Assembly: GCF_000002865.3 (NCBI RefSeq)
Contig: NW_001865047.1
Location: 463,139-527,138, forward strand
DNA from: Monosiga brevicollis MX1
Taxonomy: Eukaryota > Opisthokonta > Choanoflagellata > Craspedida > Salpingoecidae
Direction of reading: 5' to 3'
DNA length: 64,000 nt
The notes under the pieces are model-generated. The model saw nothing but the letters and a program-made list of their open reading frames with translations, searched no databases and was not told the origin of the DNA. A program made the position numbers and the translations under genes. Within the stretch, counting starts at the first letter, position 1; every line of letters starts with the position of its first letter. Of the stretch, positions 27,801-39,866 are shown one piece after another.

Positions 27801-30782
27801 CCTGGGCCAAACTTCAGGTGCAGCGAGCTCCCGAGCGAAGTCGTCGTCAGCATGTAGGTGGCCGATTGTGGGCTCCAATACTAGGATTCTGGAATAGTGG
27901 TTGCCTAGTATTCATCTTGCACGCACCACGTCTCAGGAGCGGACCTTGCAAGTGCCGCAGCATGTTGCACGCTTGGAGTTGATCAACGATTTTGCTGCGC
28001 GCTTGCTGCGCGAAGCACGCATGGATCATGATGACGGTACAGTCCAGCTACCGGCGCGCGTTTTGCGTGATTCCCTGAAGCAGTTGGGCCAAGACATGCA
28101 TTCTCGCGAGGTGAGCTTGTCCGCGTTATCGCCGCTGGTCAAGATGAGCACATTGAACTCTCATTTGGTTTCCTCGGAATCGCCCTCAGCGCGAGCGCTA
28201 CATGACATTTAATGAGTTGCACAAGGCCATCGTAGCAGAGTTGATTTCAGCCTTGGACCAAAGTGAGGCGGCTCGGCGTGAGGCTGTTCGCGCCAGCAAT
28301 CGCTCGGACTTGGAAATTGCACATGCGGTATGTAGGGGTCAATGCAACTGCTGAACGAAACATGCAGTCGACGAACGCCCAGTCCAGTTCATAGTAGTAG
28401 TCGCTGGCGGCGATGCTTCATAGGTGGAGTGCGGCATTGCTGATCGTACTTACGACATGGTCCACGAAATCACGGCACTGCGTGCCACCGTTTCTCGGCT
28501 ACGCGATGAGCACCGCACGCAGGTCGGATACCATCTGCACGCTGATTCTGATTCTCACTTTGGCTTGACCAGTCGGTCCTTTCTCTTATCTTTCTTGATT
28601 CGAGTGAGGGAGAGTGTGAATGCACATGTGTGGTGACACTCATCCTGGTGCCCAACGATCTTGCTGATACAGGCTCGGGATATCAGGGAGAGTGTGAAGC
28701 GGGATTACGACGACCTCGTCAACAATCTGTTTTCCACGTCCTTTGCTCTGAAGAACCAATTTGAAGAGTACCGCCTAAGTCTGCATGAAGACGTGGTAGA
28801 GGGCTTGTCGGAAGTGCGCAGGGTGAGCATATTTCAAAAAATTTGCGCCGGACACTTTGACATGTGTAGATTGATGCCCCTTTCTTTGTCGTTAGACGGC
28901 GCTGCAGCGCATGAAATTAATCTCTGTCGGCAAGCATGATGAAAAGTTTGAGGCTGGACTGAAAAAGGCCGACGACCTGCGTGATGTGCAAAATGCCAAT
29001 GCTAGTCTCACCGCCCTGGTACTCAAGGTCTGTTCACAGAAGGACTGCGGTCCGACTTGCGCGCCGTTGTTGGCCTTATCTTTGTGCTTCGCGCCCAAGC
29101 CTGTTCCTTATCTACACCAATTTCCGCCTTTGCGTGTCGGGGCGAGCAGATGCGAACGATGAATGACTGGAAGCGGACGGGCTTGCGCTCGCACTACGGC
29201 AAGAAGGTTCACGAGGCCGCCATGACAGCCAATGCAATGAAGCAGCAATTGTGGGACACCCAGCTTATCGTAAGATGACATGGGCTGAACTGCCTCATGC
29301 TGTTGGAGATGCTCCTTTGATGTTTCTATTCACACCTTGTTGATGTGCAATACACAGGCACAAGAGGCCAAGGCACAACGGCAACATGAGGTGACAGCTT
29401 TGCGTGCGGAACTTTTGGCGGCCAAAAAAGGTCTTCAGAGTGCTCAAGCAGACTTGAAGCACGAGCGTGCGGCGCGCGAGGTGAGCTTTTAGGACGACCA
29501 CAAGCAGAATCATGCCTGTCTGCCGGCGTTCAAAGCATGGCTCGGGCCGTGAACGCTCTTCACAAACCAACCTAATGGTTTGCACATGTTGTATTGGCAA
29601 AGGCGCTGGAGCAATGGAAGGCCAGCAAGGTACAACTGATCACAGCTGTGGAAAAACAAGCCAAGGTCTACAATAAGCTGGACCTGGACGTGGAAAAGGT
29701 AGCGGACCAGCTGGAGGAGCAGATGGACACCATCGCTCAACTCCATGCCGAGATTGATCGCCTGCAACGCGAAAGCCAGTTGCGCGAGTCCAAGCTTCGT
29801 CTTGATATCAAGGCCACCCAACAGCAAGTGCGTCACGTCGCCATCTCTGTCGACCTGGTTTCTTCCGTTATGGTACATTGGCTCACTCCTGTCGGTTGTC
29901 GGGCTTTACATCGACGCAATGGGGATGGCTTGGTGATAGCTGGCTCGCGAGCGACGCGTCAAAGCAGATTTAATGGATCGGCTTGGCACTACCGAGGCAA
30001 GTTTTTTATTTGTTTGTTTGTTTTTGTTCTTGTTTTGTTTTGTTTTTTCTTTCCTTGATGGTGTTGGTTAGGGGAGGGGAGGCAAAGGGAGATGGGGTAT
30101 GCTCCCTTCGGCTTGACTAGACCCGCGTGGGGGTTGACTCCGTCTCACCGCGCATTTAAGCCTTTGGCCAGGCTGAGGAGGATGACGCCAGCTTGGCTTC
30201 AGAACGGCGACCTTCGCGTCCCATGTCGGCACCCCTTCGTGAGTAAACCCTGCTGCTGGGCTGTGTCAGCAAGTACACGACCAGTTCTCATGGTCACTGC
30301 ATGATATCATTGTCCGGCTATGCCACGGTATAGGTCGCCGCTCCAGCCTACGCTCACCATCGCCATCAGGCATGTCTACAACCTCGGAGCGCGCTCGCCC
30401 AACCCGTCCACAAACAACGCAAGCCGCGATCTCGAGACCGCGGCCGCCCGTGTCACCCCGTAGTGGTACCATTAGACGCAACACGTAAGAATCGACTTGT
30501 CGAGCAAGTGCTGTGACCGGCGTGGTGGGTACCATGGCCAAAAGCCTTATCTTTTTCCCCCTCATCATTGATGTGATCCTTTCAATTAGGATTGTGGGAC
30601 CGATTCCCGAAGATCGCGAGGGTTCATGGGAGACTGTTGAGTAAGTGGAGTGTTTGTGGAAAGGCATTGGTGCCTCGTCATGCTAACCATCCTGGTGACC
30701 ACTTGCTCATCGTGCGATGAATTTTAGTTTAACGGCCTCACTGCACTCGCGGTTGTCTTCCCGCAAAAACTCTGCCTACTAA
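21875..30782 (+). CDS. very large helical/coiled-coil protein (CCDC162-like?)
   Basis: A protein of roughly 2,200 residues of unknown function. Exon 1 (21875-22192) starts MKKSRLTPPATPSREALKRL and is helical. A single exon of over 2.5 kb (about 22323-24882) encodes long helices such as DKSLLLEDLIPVLTEYQREC and LLSVGEALDELLKMELEFAL. Many short exons follow. The C-terminal third is clear coiled coil: SFALKNQFEEYRLSLHEDVV, MKLISVGKHDEKFEAGLKKA, KAQRQHEVTALRAELLAAKK and TIAQLHAEIDRLQRE. It ends in a basic Ser/Pro/Arg tail (RPMSAPLRRRSSLRSPSPS) and VGPIPEDREGSWETVD...RKNSAY. Layout and several blocks remind me of CCDC162-type proteins of ciliated eukaryotes, but I cannot confirm it. No enzyme motif is seen. 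Exon joins past 25,600 are approximate, and two genes read as one is possible but less likely, since frame is maintained. Confidence 0.75.
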
Positions 30783-31166
30783 GCCTCGACGTTGTCGCGC
30801 TGCTTTTGTGGCAGAAGCCCATGCTTTCCATTTACTTGGTCTTGAGTTTGCCTGCCATACATATTGGATCTGATTAACAAAACATACGTGTCTGTCTGTG
30901 TCTGCCTCTGTCGGTGTGCCTGCCTCGCCGACTGGGTCTGCCTGTCTCTGCCTCTTCTTTTTGTCGCTACCATGACCTCTGTCTCCGCCTCTACACTATA
31001 AGAGCTTGCGTTGGAACTTCCAACCAATGCCACTCAACGATGAACATCCGAACGTACGTTTTTACAATTTGTTGACGAGAATTTTATCAAAATCTTCTAA
31101 TGGGGGTGACTTTAGCAGCACTTTTGCGACAAGTATTACACTTTGACGGTTTTAACATACAAATTG

Positions 31167-31209
<43 letters not shown>

Positions 31210-31315
31210 CTTTTGTTTTGCACGTGTGGGCGGGGCGGCTGCGGGCGGCGGGCGGCAGACTGTAGCGCAGGCGGGAACGCCGCAAGGTGTTGGTGGTCAC
31301 TCGATCAAGTGGTTC
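30783..31315. other. intergenic with (TC)n tract
   Basis: No coding sequence is seen. A TC tract of about 38 bases lies at 31169-31206, followed by a G/C-rich leader just before the next start codon. Confidence 0.45.
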
Positions 31316-33321
31316 ATGATGACGGCCTTTCACGGTCTCGAGCTCGTGGCGGGCTTATTGAGCGCCGTGGGGGCAGGAGCCGTAGTCTGGTGCTATTACC
31401 GCTTCGACCGTCAACATCCGGCACAAATCATCCTCACCGTGGCCGTGCTCGACTTTTTCTTGGCCCTCAAGTTTATGATCCGTGCCTGTGCCTTTCTCAG
31501 CGACTCCAATGAGACGAACAGCCATGCCGAGTAGGTGACCCTGCCTTGATAAAGAACTCTCATCGTTCTCTTTCTTCCTCGCGGGGTGATTGGGGGGTTG
31601 CTGCGAGGCTTTGAATGAGGAGCATTCAGACATTTGCTTTTGTCACTCAGCCGCTCTCTGAAAACGAGAGCGCGCGCATGGGTCTGACGTAGCGTGGATA
31701 TCCCTCTCATGCTGCATCATCACCTCGTCAATTTGCTCACCGTCATGGCGCTAGATCGCTGCATATATTCCACGATGGCTGTGCCCTGTCCATTGCCTGG
31801 TCGGCCATCTGTGAGACGGCCACCATGGCCTGGAATGCCATCTGGTGCCTCAATCTCATGCTCCAGCTTGCCTCTCCAGCAGAGGATACCCGTCGTCTCA
31901 TTCGATCTTATCACCTCTATGCCTGGAGTATGGTCGTATTGATGGTCAGTTCACTCATTATCTGCCTTCCCAACTCGTCAATGCCAATGTCTGCACATGT
32001 GCCATCGTAACCGATCTGACCTTTGATCCTGCCTGGCTTTGCAGCTGGGTTTGCAGTTGGGCGCGACCGATCGCACTGTAGAGAGGTCCGGGGACTATCA
32101 CTACTGTACCATGACCCCTGGTGGTCTGAAGAACCACGTCCGCTTGATCGAGTACATCTTTGCCATGCTTCAGGTCGGTTGTGCCAGAAAAGGGCAGGCT
32201 TGCGCTCTTGTGCTTTGCACTAAGCCTTTGAGTGGCATGACGACGCGGCAACAGGGCCTCTTTGATATGCGGGACAGGCGCTCGGCCGTGCTTCGCCGCA
32301 TGTTGGCAAAGAGACAGGCGACTGTCTCGAAGTTGTTGGTTGCTCACTTGACGGATTGGCTAGGTCATGATTGCCCTCGTTTCGGCGGGCTATGCGATCT
32401 GGCGCCTGCGCCAGGGCGGCGAGGAGAGCCATCGACTACTGTATCATCATGTGGCCTATGCCCTCGTCTTTGCCTTTTTGTGGGCCTTTGAGGTTGGTAC
32501 TCTGGCTGCACCATGCTGCCGCCTGCCGAAGTAGCCTCTGGTTGCTTCTATTCCTATGGCCTCGTGTTCTCTTGCGCTGTGTTTGCTTGCTTTTACCCCT
32601 GTTCTTTATGCCCAATGTGCAGAAAAGCTTCATTGTCAACAATCGTCTCGGAAGCACCGGTCATCAGAGCATCGGTCTGCTCTGGCAAGCGCAGGGCTTC
32701 TTCGTGGCCCTCACACGGTAGGTCATGGCCAGGCCTGCATTCCTTTGCTCTTGAACGCAGCAGCTCAAGAATGTGGACCGATCCATGATGCTTGCTTTGG
32801 TCTTGTCTGTGCGTACATGCCGCTAGACTGTCTGAACTGCGGGTATTGAGCCGCCTCTTTAGCCGAAAGCAAAGCCAGTATGATTACATTGGTGCGTTGC
32901 GTTGCGATTTATGAAGTGTGTCATTTTGATCATTTGAAAGGCGAGGAGAAGACCTTGTGTCTGACCGGTGGTGGGCGATGGCACTGAAATGTAGATTACA
33001 CGGAATCTTCAGTACAGGACTCACAAACAGGAAGCGGGAATGGTGGGCAGCAATGGGGCCCTTCTGCCACCGTGCGCTCCGGTATGTGGCTCTCGCCTGA
33101 CTCTTACGCCAATCTTCCGGCAGCCAAGCATATCACGTCGGGCGGATCGTCTCAAGGCTCTACACTGACTTGTCTTCAATGCTTGCATTTCATCAGAGCT
33201 GCAAGTGGATGATGCCCTGGGTCTCCTGCCCAAGTCTCGGCATGACCACTACACCACATATCGGCCGCCGGCGTCCCCAGCTGCGATGCAATCGCCCGCC
33301 CGCGCCTTTGGGGATCTCTAA
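31316..33321 (+). CDS. seven-transmembrane receptor, cAMP-receptor/GPR157-like
   Basis: A polytopic membrane protein, probably a G-protein-coupled receptor. Hydrophobic segments in order: TM1 LVAGLLSAVGAGAVVWCYY; TM2 IILTVAVLDFFLALKFMI; TM3 ALSIAWSAICETATMAWNAI and WCLNLMLQL; TM4 YHLYAWSMVVLM; an extracellular YHYCTM; TM5 YIFAMLQ joining VMIALVSAGYAIWRLRQ; TM6 HHVAYALVFAFLWAFE; TM7 SIGLLWQAQGFFVALTR. The TM7 QGFF signature and the TM3 WNA pattern fit the Dictyostelium cAMP receptor/GPR157 class. A basic cytoplasmic LSRLFSRKQSQYDYI follows. The tail exon ends DDALGLLPKSRHDHYTTYRP...AFGDL. The gene has about nine short exons. The start (31316 or 31319) gives an extracellular N-terminus of only a few residues. 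Ligand is unknown. Confidence 0.8.
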
Positions 33322-33717
33322 GCCTCAGCGCGTACCACCCGGGATCTGCGATTCTTATTTAGCCAGGCGCGCACCTACTAAAGTCACTCCATGTCTTTGT
33401 TTCTCGTGGCGCCACGAGTGGTGTCATTGCACTCTTGCGTCTTTTTTTGATTTTGCTCTTGTTTTATATTTTTTTTTCTTCTTTTATCGACTTGCCTATT
33501 TTTTTTTTTCTTTTTTCTTTTTCATTCCTTGTTGCACCGCACCATCGTACCGTCGTGTCTTGAGACAGGCAAGCCACCAAAAGCCCCGTGAATTATGGTG
33601 CCGAGGACAAGGCTCAATCAACTTTTTAATCTCACTCACTCAGAGGCGACGGACTTTTTGACTGGAACCTCCCACGAAAAGAAAAACAACAAGTTGTCTT
33701 TCACACATGGTAGCGCT

Positions 33718-33760
<43 letters not shown>

Positions 33761-33764
33761 CCAA

Positions 33765-33803
<39 letters not shown>

Positions 33804-33819
33804 AAACCGACCAAACCAA

Positions 33820-33850
<31 letters not shown>

Positions 33851-34115
33851 GCTCTCTCTCTCTCTCGCTCTCTCTCTCTCTCGCTCTCTCTCACTCTGCA
33901 TTTGCAGAGGGACCGTCGAAAAGCTCGGATGGCGACGTTGGAGGCTCAGGGCCATTCCGGGACCCGTCGGTGTTCTTGATCCGTCAGCAGAGTGCAGAGA
34001 AATAGTTGATTGATACATGCCTGTTCTTTCGTACACATTGACGGTGAGGTGGGCGCACGCTTGATCCGTCGTCGCAAGCTGCCATTTTAATCACCTCAAC
34101 GGCGACACCAGCGAC
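33322..34115. other. intergenic with long CT tracts
   Basis: No coding exon is recognised. CT-rich tracts at about 33719-33895 are interrupted by two copies of an AAACCAATTCATT spacer (near 33759 and 33814), so the array is itself duplicated. A T-rich block lies at 33440-33525. The first half is probably the 7TM gene's 3' UTR. Confidence 0.5.
33719..33895. repeat. interrupted (CT)n array with duplicated spacer
   Basis: Three CT blocks are separated by CAAACCAATTCATTCT and CAAACCGACCAAACCAATTCATTCT. The shared AAACCAATTCATT shows tandem duplication of block plus spacer. The last block carries regular G interruptions. Confidence 0.85.
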
Positions 34116-37100
34116 ATGGCCAAACCCAGCGACAGCGGCGGCAACGTATGTGTCTCGCTCTTGCGTGAAACGTGCAGCAACGTTGTTGTTTTTTCGCTCT
34201 TGCTGCTAGCGTGTGAGGTGATCTGACTTGTGTGCCCTGCTGCACCCCGCCACCTGCCACGCTTGCATGATCTTTTCTGGTCTGCGCTGATAGTCGGCTT
34301 CTGAAGAAGAGGGCGATTGGGTGACGCGCTGCATCTGCACGTTTACACACAACGACGACTTTATGGTCTGCTGTGATAAATGTGAATGCTGGCAACACAT
34401 TGATTGTCTCGAATTCGACGCTGACCATGTGCCAGACAATTATCTCTGCGACCAATGTCGACCCCGGTACGCGTTGTACTTTCCATCCCGCCAACGCTCT
34501 TCATCCCACGCTTTGCCGCATGCCATCACGGTCAGATCTGTCCAGATACATATCATCTCATCTGCCCACCCCCGGCACCCCACCCCAATCTCGCTCTTTT
34601 TTTTTGTTTTCCTTGAATCTAGCCCGCTGGAAGTCTTCAAAGCCATATCGGCACAGGCAGACAAGAGCCGAGAACTGGCACGCGCAGAGCGTCGGTCGGG
34701 CCGTGGCAAAAAGTTTGTCTTTTGTGAAGCCGCCGTCTTAGGTGACTTGCAAGAAGCCGACCTCGAATACAAATCCGACAACCAGAGCCACTGCACGTGC
34801 GTTTATATCTTCAATGCGGATATCTTTTTTGCTTGCGCGAGGGTTTGGTTGGTGGTCGTGTGCCGTCTTATGATCTGTTGCGTTCGGTCCTCTGCATGGA
34901 TAGGGATGAGGTCAAAGCGGTAATCGATGCGGCTGTGCCGCTGGAAAAACTACCAGACCTGCTCGCTTGGTGTCAAGATGCCTCACTGCACCCAGCCCTC
35001 ACAAGTCTGGAGATTGCCAAGAATCGACCGGTGCGCGTACCGCCTGACCTTGCGTGCTGATCTTTGCCCCCATATGCCAAAATGCAGGATCTCATGATGC
35101 CTTGTCCTTTGCGGGATCGGCTAGGCCATCTTTGTAAACCAAGCGGTGGCCAAGGACATGCCCTTGCTCGAATTTTGTGGCAATGTCGTCACCACTGACA
35201 GCTTGGAACTTGAGGCACCCGTGACAGAGGCTCCACAGCCGTTCATCTGGTTTGCCAAATCCATGCCCGTATGCATCGATGCTCGAGTACTGGGCAATGA
35301 ATCGCGTTTTTTGCGGCGCTCCTGTCACCCTTCGGCGGCTGTCAAGCTGTGTCGCTCTGGCTCGCGTCACTGCTTTGTTGTCACGGCCTTGCGTGCGCTT
35401 GGCAAGGTTTGTCACCAAAACGCGCGCTTATTTGCGCCCCGGCCCTGTGACTGGACCTCAACGTTGGCCGTGCTGTGATCTTTCTCACAACGACACCACG
35501 TTTGGGTGGGCTCCTAGGGTACTGAAATAACCATTGCCTTTGACGTCGACCCGGCCAAGTGCTCGTTTTTCCCGGTCTGTGCCTGTGGCCGCAGCGATTG
35601 TCAAGGTATGTGAAGCCCCCATGTCACCCTCCGTTGCTTTTGCTTCGACCCCGACGACTTGGGATATCGGTTTGTTTCGCTTGATTGCTGTCATTTTTCA
35701 CTGTTATGATCTTGGTGTCTTTTTCACAGTCAATTTACGGTTGCGACAACACCAGCGACAGCGCTGGAAGGCAGAACGCAAGCAAAAGGAGAAGGAAAAG
35801 CAACAACACCAGTTACAGATTCAGCAAGTCGTTCAAAAAGCGCCTGGCGAAGCGACGGTGAGGCCTTGCTTCAAGTCAAAGTAAACGACGCACCTCCTTT
35901 GCTGATTTGCTCACAATCAGTCTTATGTTTGTGTTTTTTCGTCTTGATGCCTCAACTGGGCGCGGGATAGCCCGAAGCACGCAGGCCCTCCGGTTCATCG
36001 TCAGCCGCCAATTCTCCTTTGGTACAAAATCCAAGCTCAAACAGCAAAATGACCCGTGAAGAGCGCAAGATGGCAGCCATCATGGCCCGATTTGCACAAA
36101 TGGAGCAAGAGCAGCTCGGCGAGCCCGGCAGTGTCGAACGTGCGTCTTTCATTGCCACCGTTTCAACTTTTTTTTTTTTTTTTCCTGTTTTTTCTGTCTG
36201 TTATCTCGTGCTGCTGAAATATGTCGCACTTACCGACGTATCTTCTTCTACCTGTTTCTCCTTCACCAGTCATGCGCTCGCCAGCACCGATGATGCCACT
36301 GACGCCCAATGCAACACAAAAGCGCCGCTCCTCAGCGGACAGCCCGTCGGGCTCGAAAAAGTCCAAGCAGCCACAGCAGCAACATGACTTGGCGGTCAGC
36401 GGGCAACACGCATCTCAACAGCAGTCACAGCATTCCAAGCGAACCCGAAACGCAGCCTCTCCCCGGCCCAGGTACGCGCTATCATGGGATGAATCGGGTC
36501 CCTGCTAGTGCAACGTGCGCCATCTTGTGTTTTGTATCATTTCTCAATTCTCGTTGCCAATGGCAGCTCCAACAAATTGCGTCCGTCTAGCATTGCAGAC
36601 ATCTTGCATGCGCCGCTGGATAGTAGCCCGCTTAACCCGTATAGCAGTTCCAATCGCCGGCGCAGCGGGAACATGACGGTACCACGCTACCGTCTTGGTC
36701 AAGCATCACAAGCACCCATCGCACAGCACAACCAGGCCGCTCAACTCGCCATTGATGAGGTAAGGCTACTGCTGGAGGCAGAGTAAGGAATGCATGAAGG
36801 GTGCATGCCTGCCTGGGATGTAGCTGGCTTGTGTCCTCGGATGTGTTGCTTGACACGGCGTGTGCTGTTACGGTGGTGTTATCGCGATACTCGCCCGTGT
36901 AGATGCTGTACTCTGGAATCAAGGGCGTGCTGAACAAGTGGCAACACCCATTACGCTACGTGGACCCCAATCGTGGCCAAGTGGTGGTGGCCAAGTTTCC
37001 CGAGGCAGAGCCAGCTGGTGCACCAGGCACAGAAGACGCAAAGCAGACATCAGCCAAGGGCACGGTGTCAGCCGCCTCTACCTCAAGCCCTCTACCCTGG

Positions 37101-37649
37101 CACAAGCAGCGGTTGCACGAGTGGTGCCAGAGCCAAGCCAAGCCGGCGACTGCCAAAGAGACGCCCGCGGACAGCAGCGCCGAGCAACCGACTCAACGTG
37201 ATGAAGCGCCCCCAGAATCTAGCGGCGAAAGCGGAATGCAACCGACGAGCTCGGCTATAAGCACAGCCCCGAAAATCAACGACACGATCGCCAGAACGGC
37301 GGCTGAAGCAGCCACAGCAGAGGCAGGGGTTGAGGGCAATACAGCCGTGCTGCCCGGCACTGCGAGCCCCGCTGTGCCATCTTTGGCCACCTCTACGCCA
37401 ACGGATTCAATGCCAGGTGTGGGCGAAAGTAGAGCGGTCAAAAATGAGCCTGTTGCAGGACCCTCTGCTGTTGCCGACGTGCCTTCCCAAGGACCAGCTC
37501 GCACAGACTCCACGGAACAGGACACTGCCAAGGGCTCGGAGGAAGAGTCCCTCGCTTCACCGTCTCCAGCCCCAAAGAAGAAGAAAATGTCTCTGGGCGA
37601 GTACCTCAAGCGGCGCCGAGAGAGTAGCGCTCCAAACAAGGATGGCTAG
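34116..37649 (+). CDS. KMT2E: PHD-SET chromatin protein, KMT2E/SETD5 (UpSET) group
   Basis: A nuclear chromatin regulator. It starts MAKPSDSGGN and runs into a PHD finger, RCICTFTHNDDFMVCCDKC then WQHIDC and DNYLCDQC, nearly identical in spacing to animal MLL5. The SET region reads LLEFCGNVVTT, VCIDARVLGNESRFLRRSC, HPSAAV and GTEITIAFD, followed by CACGRSDC. The canonical NHSCxPN and GEELTYDY catalytic motifs are replaced, as in KMT2E/SETD5, so methyltransferase activity is doubtful. Downstream, MTREERKMAAIMARFAQME and the C-terminal KKKKMSLGEYLKRRRES correspond to MTREERKME... and KKKVSLLEYRKRQRE of the animal proteins. The rest is a disordered Ser/Pro/Thr/Glu linker with KN-E-P patches. About nine exons; the stop is at 37647-37649. 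The assignment to KMT2E rather than SETD5 is arbitrary because the split is animal-specific. Confidence 0.93.
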
Positions 37650-38592
37650 CCTCACTTGTATTTGCCCAAGTCTCTTGTGAGCAATCTCAGGATAGAGGGT
37701 ATGCATCATTTACACAGATTATGTGGAGTGTGATGTTTTATTCCCGTCCCAAAAGAAAAATTGAAATGAGAAATTCTGCTTGTTCCGAATCCCCTATGTC
37801 TTTTTTCTTTGACTGGACGCGCCAGGCTAATGTCTGCGGGGCCGCAATGCGCGTGCCGTTCCACTTCACCGGGAAAACAAACAATCTGTGACTTGTGAAT
37901 CCCCACTCCATAATGGGTTTCTCATTGGTTCCTTCCTGGTCCCACGATCTAGACAGGCTGTCGCACGCCACCGCTAAATGTAAGCTCGACCATTGTGTTC
38001 CCATTCCCTGGCGAAAATTGGAACCAAACGGAGCGCTGCACTGCTACAAGCAGCTTGAGTCTCGAGCCCTGCTCTGATACAAACGGCTTGAGTCTACAAA
38101 AAGAAAAGAGAAAACAAGAGTGAGTGTGGCACCATATGAACGAGATGTTTAAAAGAAAAAAGGGTAAAAAAAGTGAACCAGCAGAAATGCGACAAAAACA
38201 GGGCTGTCAAAAGGTCAGTCTTGTGATACAAGTCTCCTTCACGAAAAGTAGGTAGAACGAAAGTTATGATAAGAAAGTTAATCACTCCAAGACAGCTCAG
38301 AAGGTCGCACACTACCAGACACGTCCAGACAAGGAAAAATTGATACGCACCATGGCTGCAAAAGTGGGACGACCAGCTCCCACGAATAGGTCAGTCTGAT
38401 GCTTCCTGATGTGTTGGCATCACGGGCAGTCTCATCGGAAAAGCAACTGGACCCCTCGAGGATAGCAGCACAAGCATCGGCAGGAGGACGCTTTACAAGG
38501 CGTCACACGGAATGAACCCGAACCAAACTCAAAGACTTTTTTTTGACTGCTGAGAAATGGGTCAAGGCGGCTCAATTTACACAGAGACTGAT
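37650..38592. other. convergent intergenic region, KMT2E-like / eL43
   Basis: 943 bases between two genes ending toward each other. No exon-like sequence is recognised on either strand. It is AT-richer than its surroundings between 38090 and 38290. Confidence 0.4.
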
Positions 38593-39018
38593 TTACAGGC
38601 CCTGAGTTTCACGGAGACGGCGGATGGTGCTGCGCGCAGTCGTGGCCGCAGCCGTGCTGTAGAATTGATAAATCCCAACAGGGCAAGAGAAAAGGGTGAG
38701 CCACAAGACATTCTTGAATGAAGTCAACCAGAGAACGCGGCCAAGCGAGATGCAGATGATGAATCATGATTGAGAGCTCAGAACGGTGTGGAGTGTAGCT
38801 GACCTGATGCTCCAAGCGCCACCGGCAACCGTCTTCTTGCAAGCCTTGCAGTTCCAGATGCCAACGGCGTTGCGCTTCATGGCAGTCTTACCGCAGAACA
38901 TGCAAGTGTAGCGGGCGTGCTGGCTAATTTCGATCTTCTTGACCTGCTTCCTGAGGGAGGCACCGTAACGGGTACCGTACTTGCCGACAACGCCGACCTT
39001 CTTGGTGTGACGAGCCAT
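38593..39018 (-). CDS. RPL37A: 60S ribosomal protein eL43 (RPL37A)
   Basis: A zinc-binding large-subunit protein. The first coding exon starts at 39018 with [20 protein letters not shown] and includes a C2-C2 zinc ribbon, CMFCGKT...WNCKACKK, ending VAGGAWSIS. The second exon gives [20 protein letters not shown]. The total length of about 92 residues equals the family. The bases just before ATG read ccgtcag, so a 5' UTR intron probably ends directly at the start codon. Confidence 0.97.
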
Positions 39019-39820
39019 CTGACGGTTTCGAGGCGCGCACCAACACGAGCAAACCAGAAATGAGCAAAATTAAGGCCTCGCGGTGAGCGTGGTGTGGTAG
39101 GCAGAGCCAGGCTAAACAACTCAAGGCTAAGGTGAAAGGGGTTTCATCAAAGGCCACCAAGAGTGTTTAACAGCAAAGAGTATGCACCACGGTTCCCGAG
39201 CGCCCCTTGCATGTCTTTCAAAAAGCACGCGCGAGGCATGTTCGCGAGCCAAGCAAGAGCGAAGCCTCGAGCTGGTCAAGCACCGGGTCACGTGGTGGCA
39301 TCGCAGCAGCCCGAGGCCATGTCTGCCAAGGAACAAAGGTGGGCTCTCTTTCTTTCTTGTATCTGTTTGTCCTGATCGTGACGATACAGACTGTGCCCTT
39401 GTGGCGCTCTGGCTGCCGTTTGTGCGGGACGATGTGCGCCGCAGGCGAGACGAGACAGCAGGCAGCTCGAGTGAGGGCGCAAACCTTTAGGGTTGGAATC
39501 CCAATGAGAAAAGTGCTTGAAGGCAACTTTCCACGCTGGTAAGCAAGGTTTATTTGAAAGCCTGTTTTTCACCTGCAAACGATTCACAATTTCACAAAAG
39601 TGCACTCAAGTCTTGCCACAACTTTTTTCTCCCCCACCGCCGAGATATTTTCTGACAATTCCAGTTTTGTTGTGGCCGCCTCCTGCTACCAAGTGGCAAT
39701 CGTCCGCCCCCTTGCCTGACAAACTAGAAGCAACTCTCTCTCTGTCTTTCCCTCTGTCTTTCTGTCTTTCTCTCTGTCTTTCTTCTCTGTCTTTCTTCTC
39801 TGACAATCTCTCCTCTCTCT

Positions 39821-39866
<46 letters not shown>

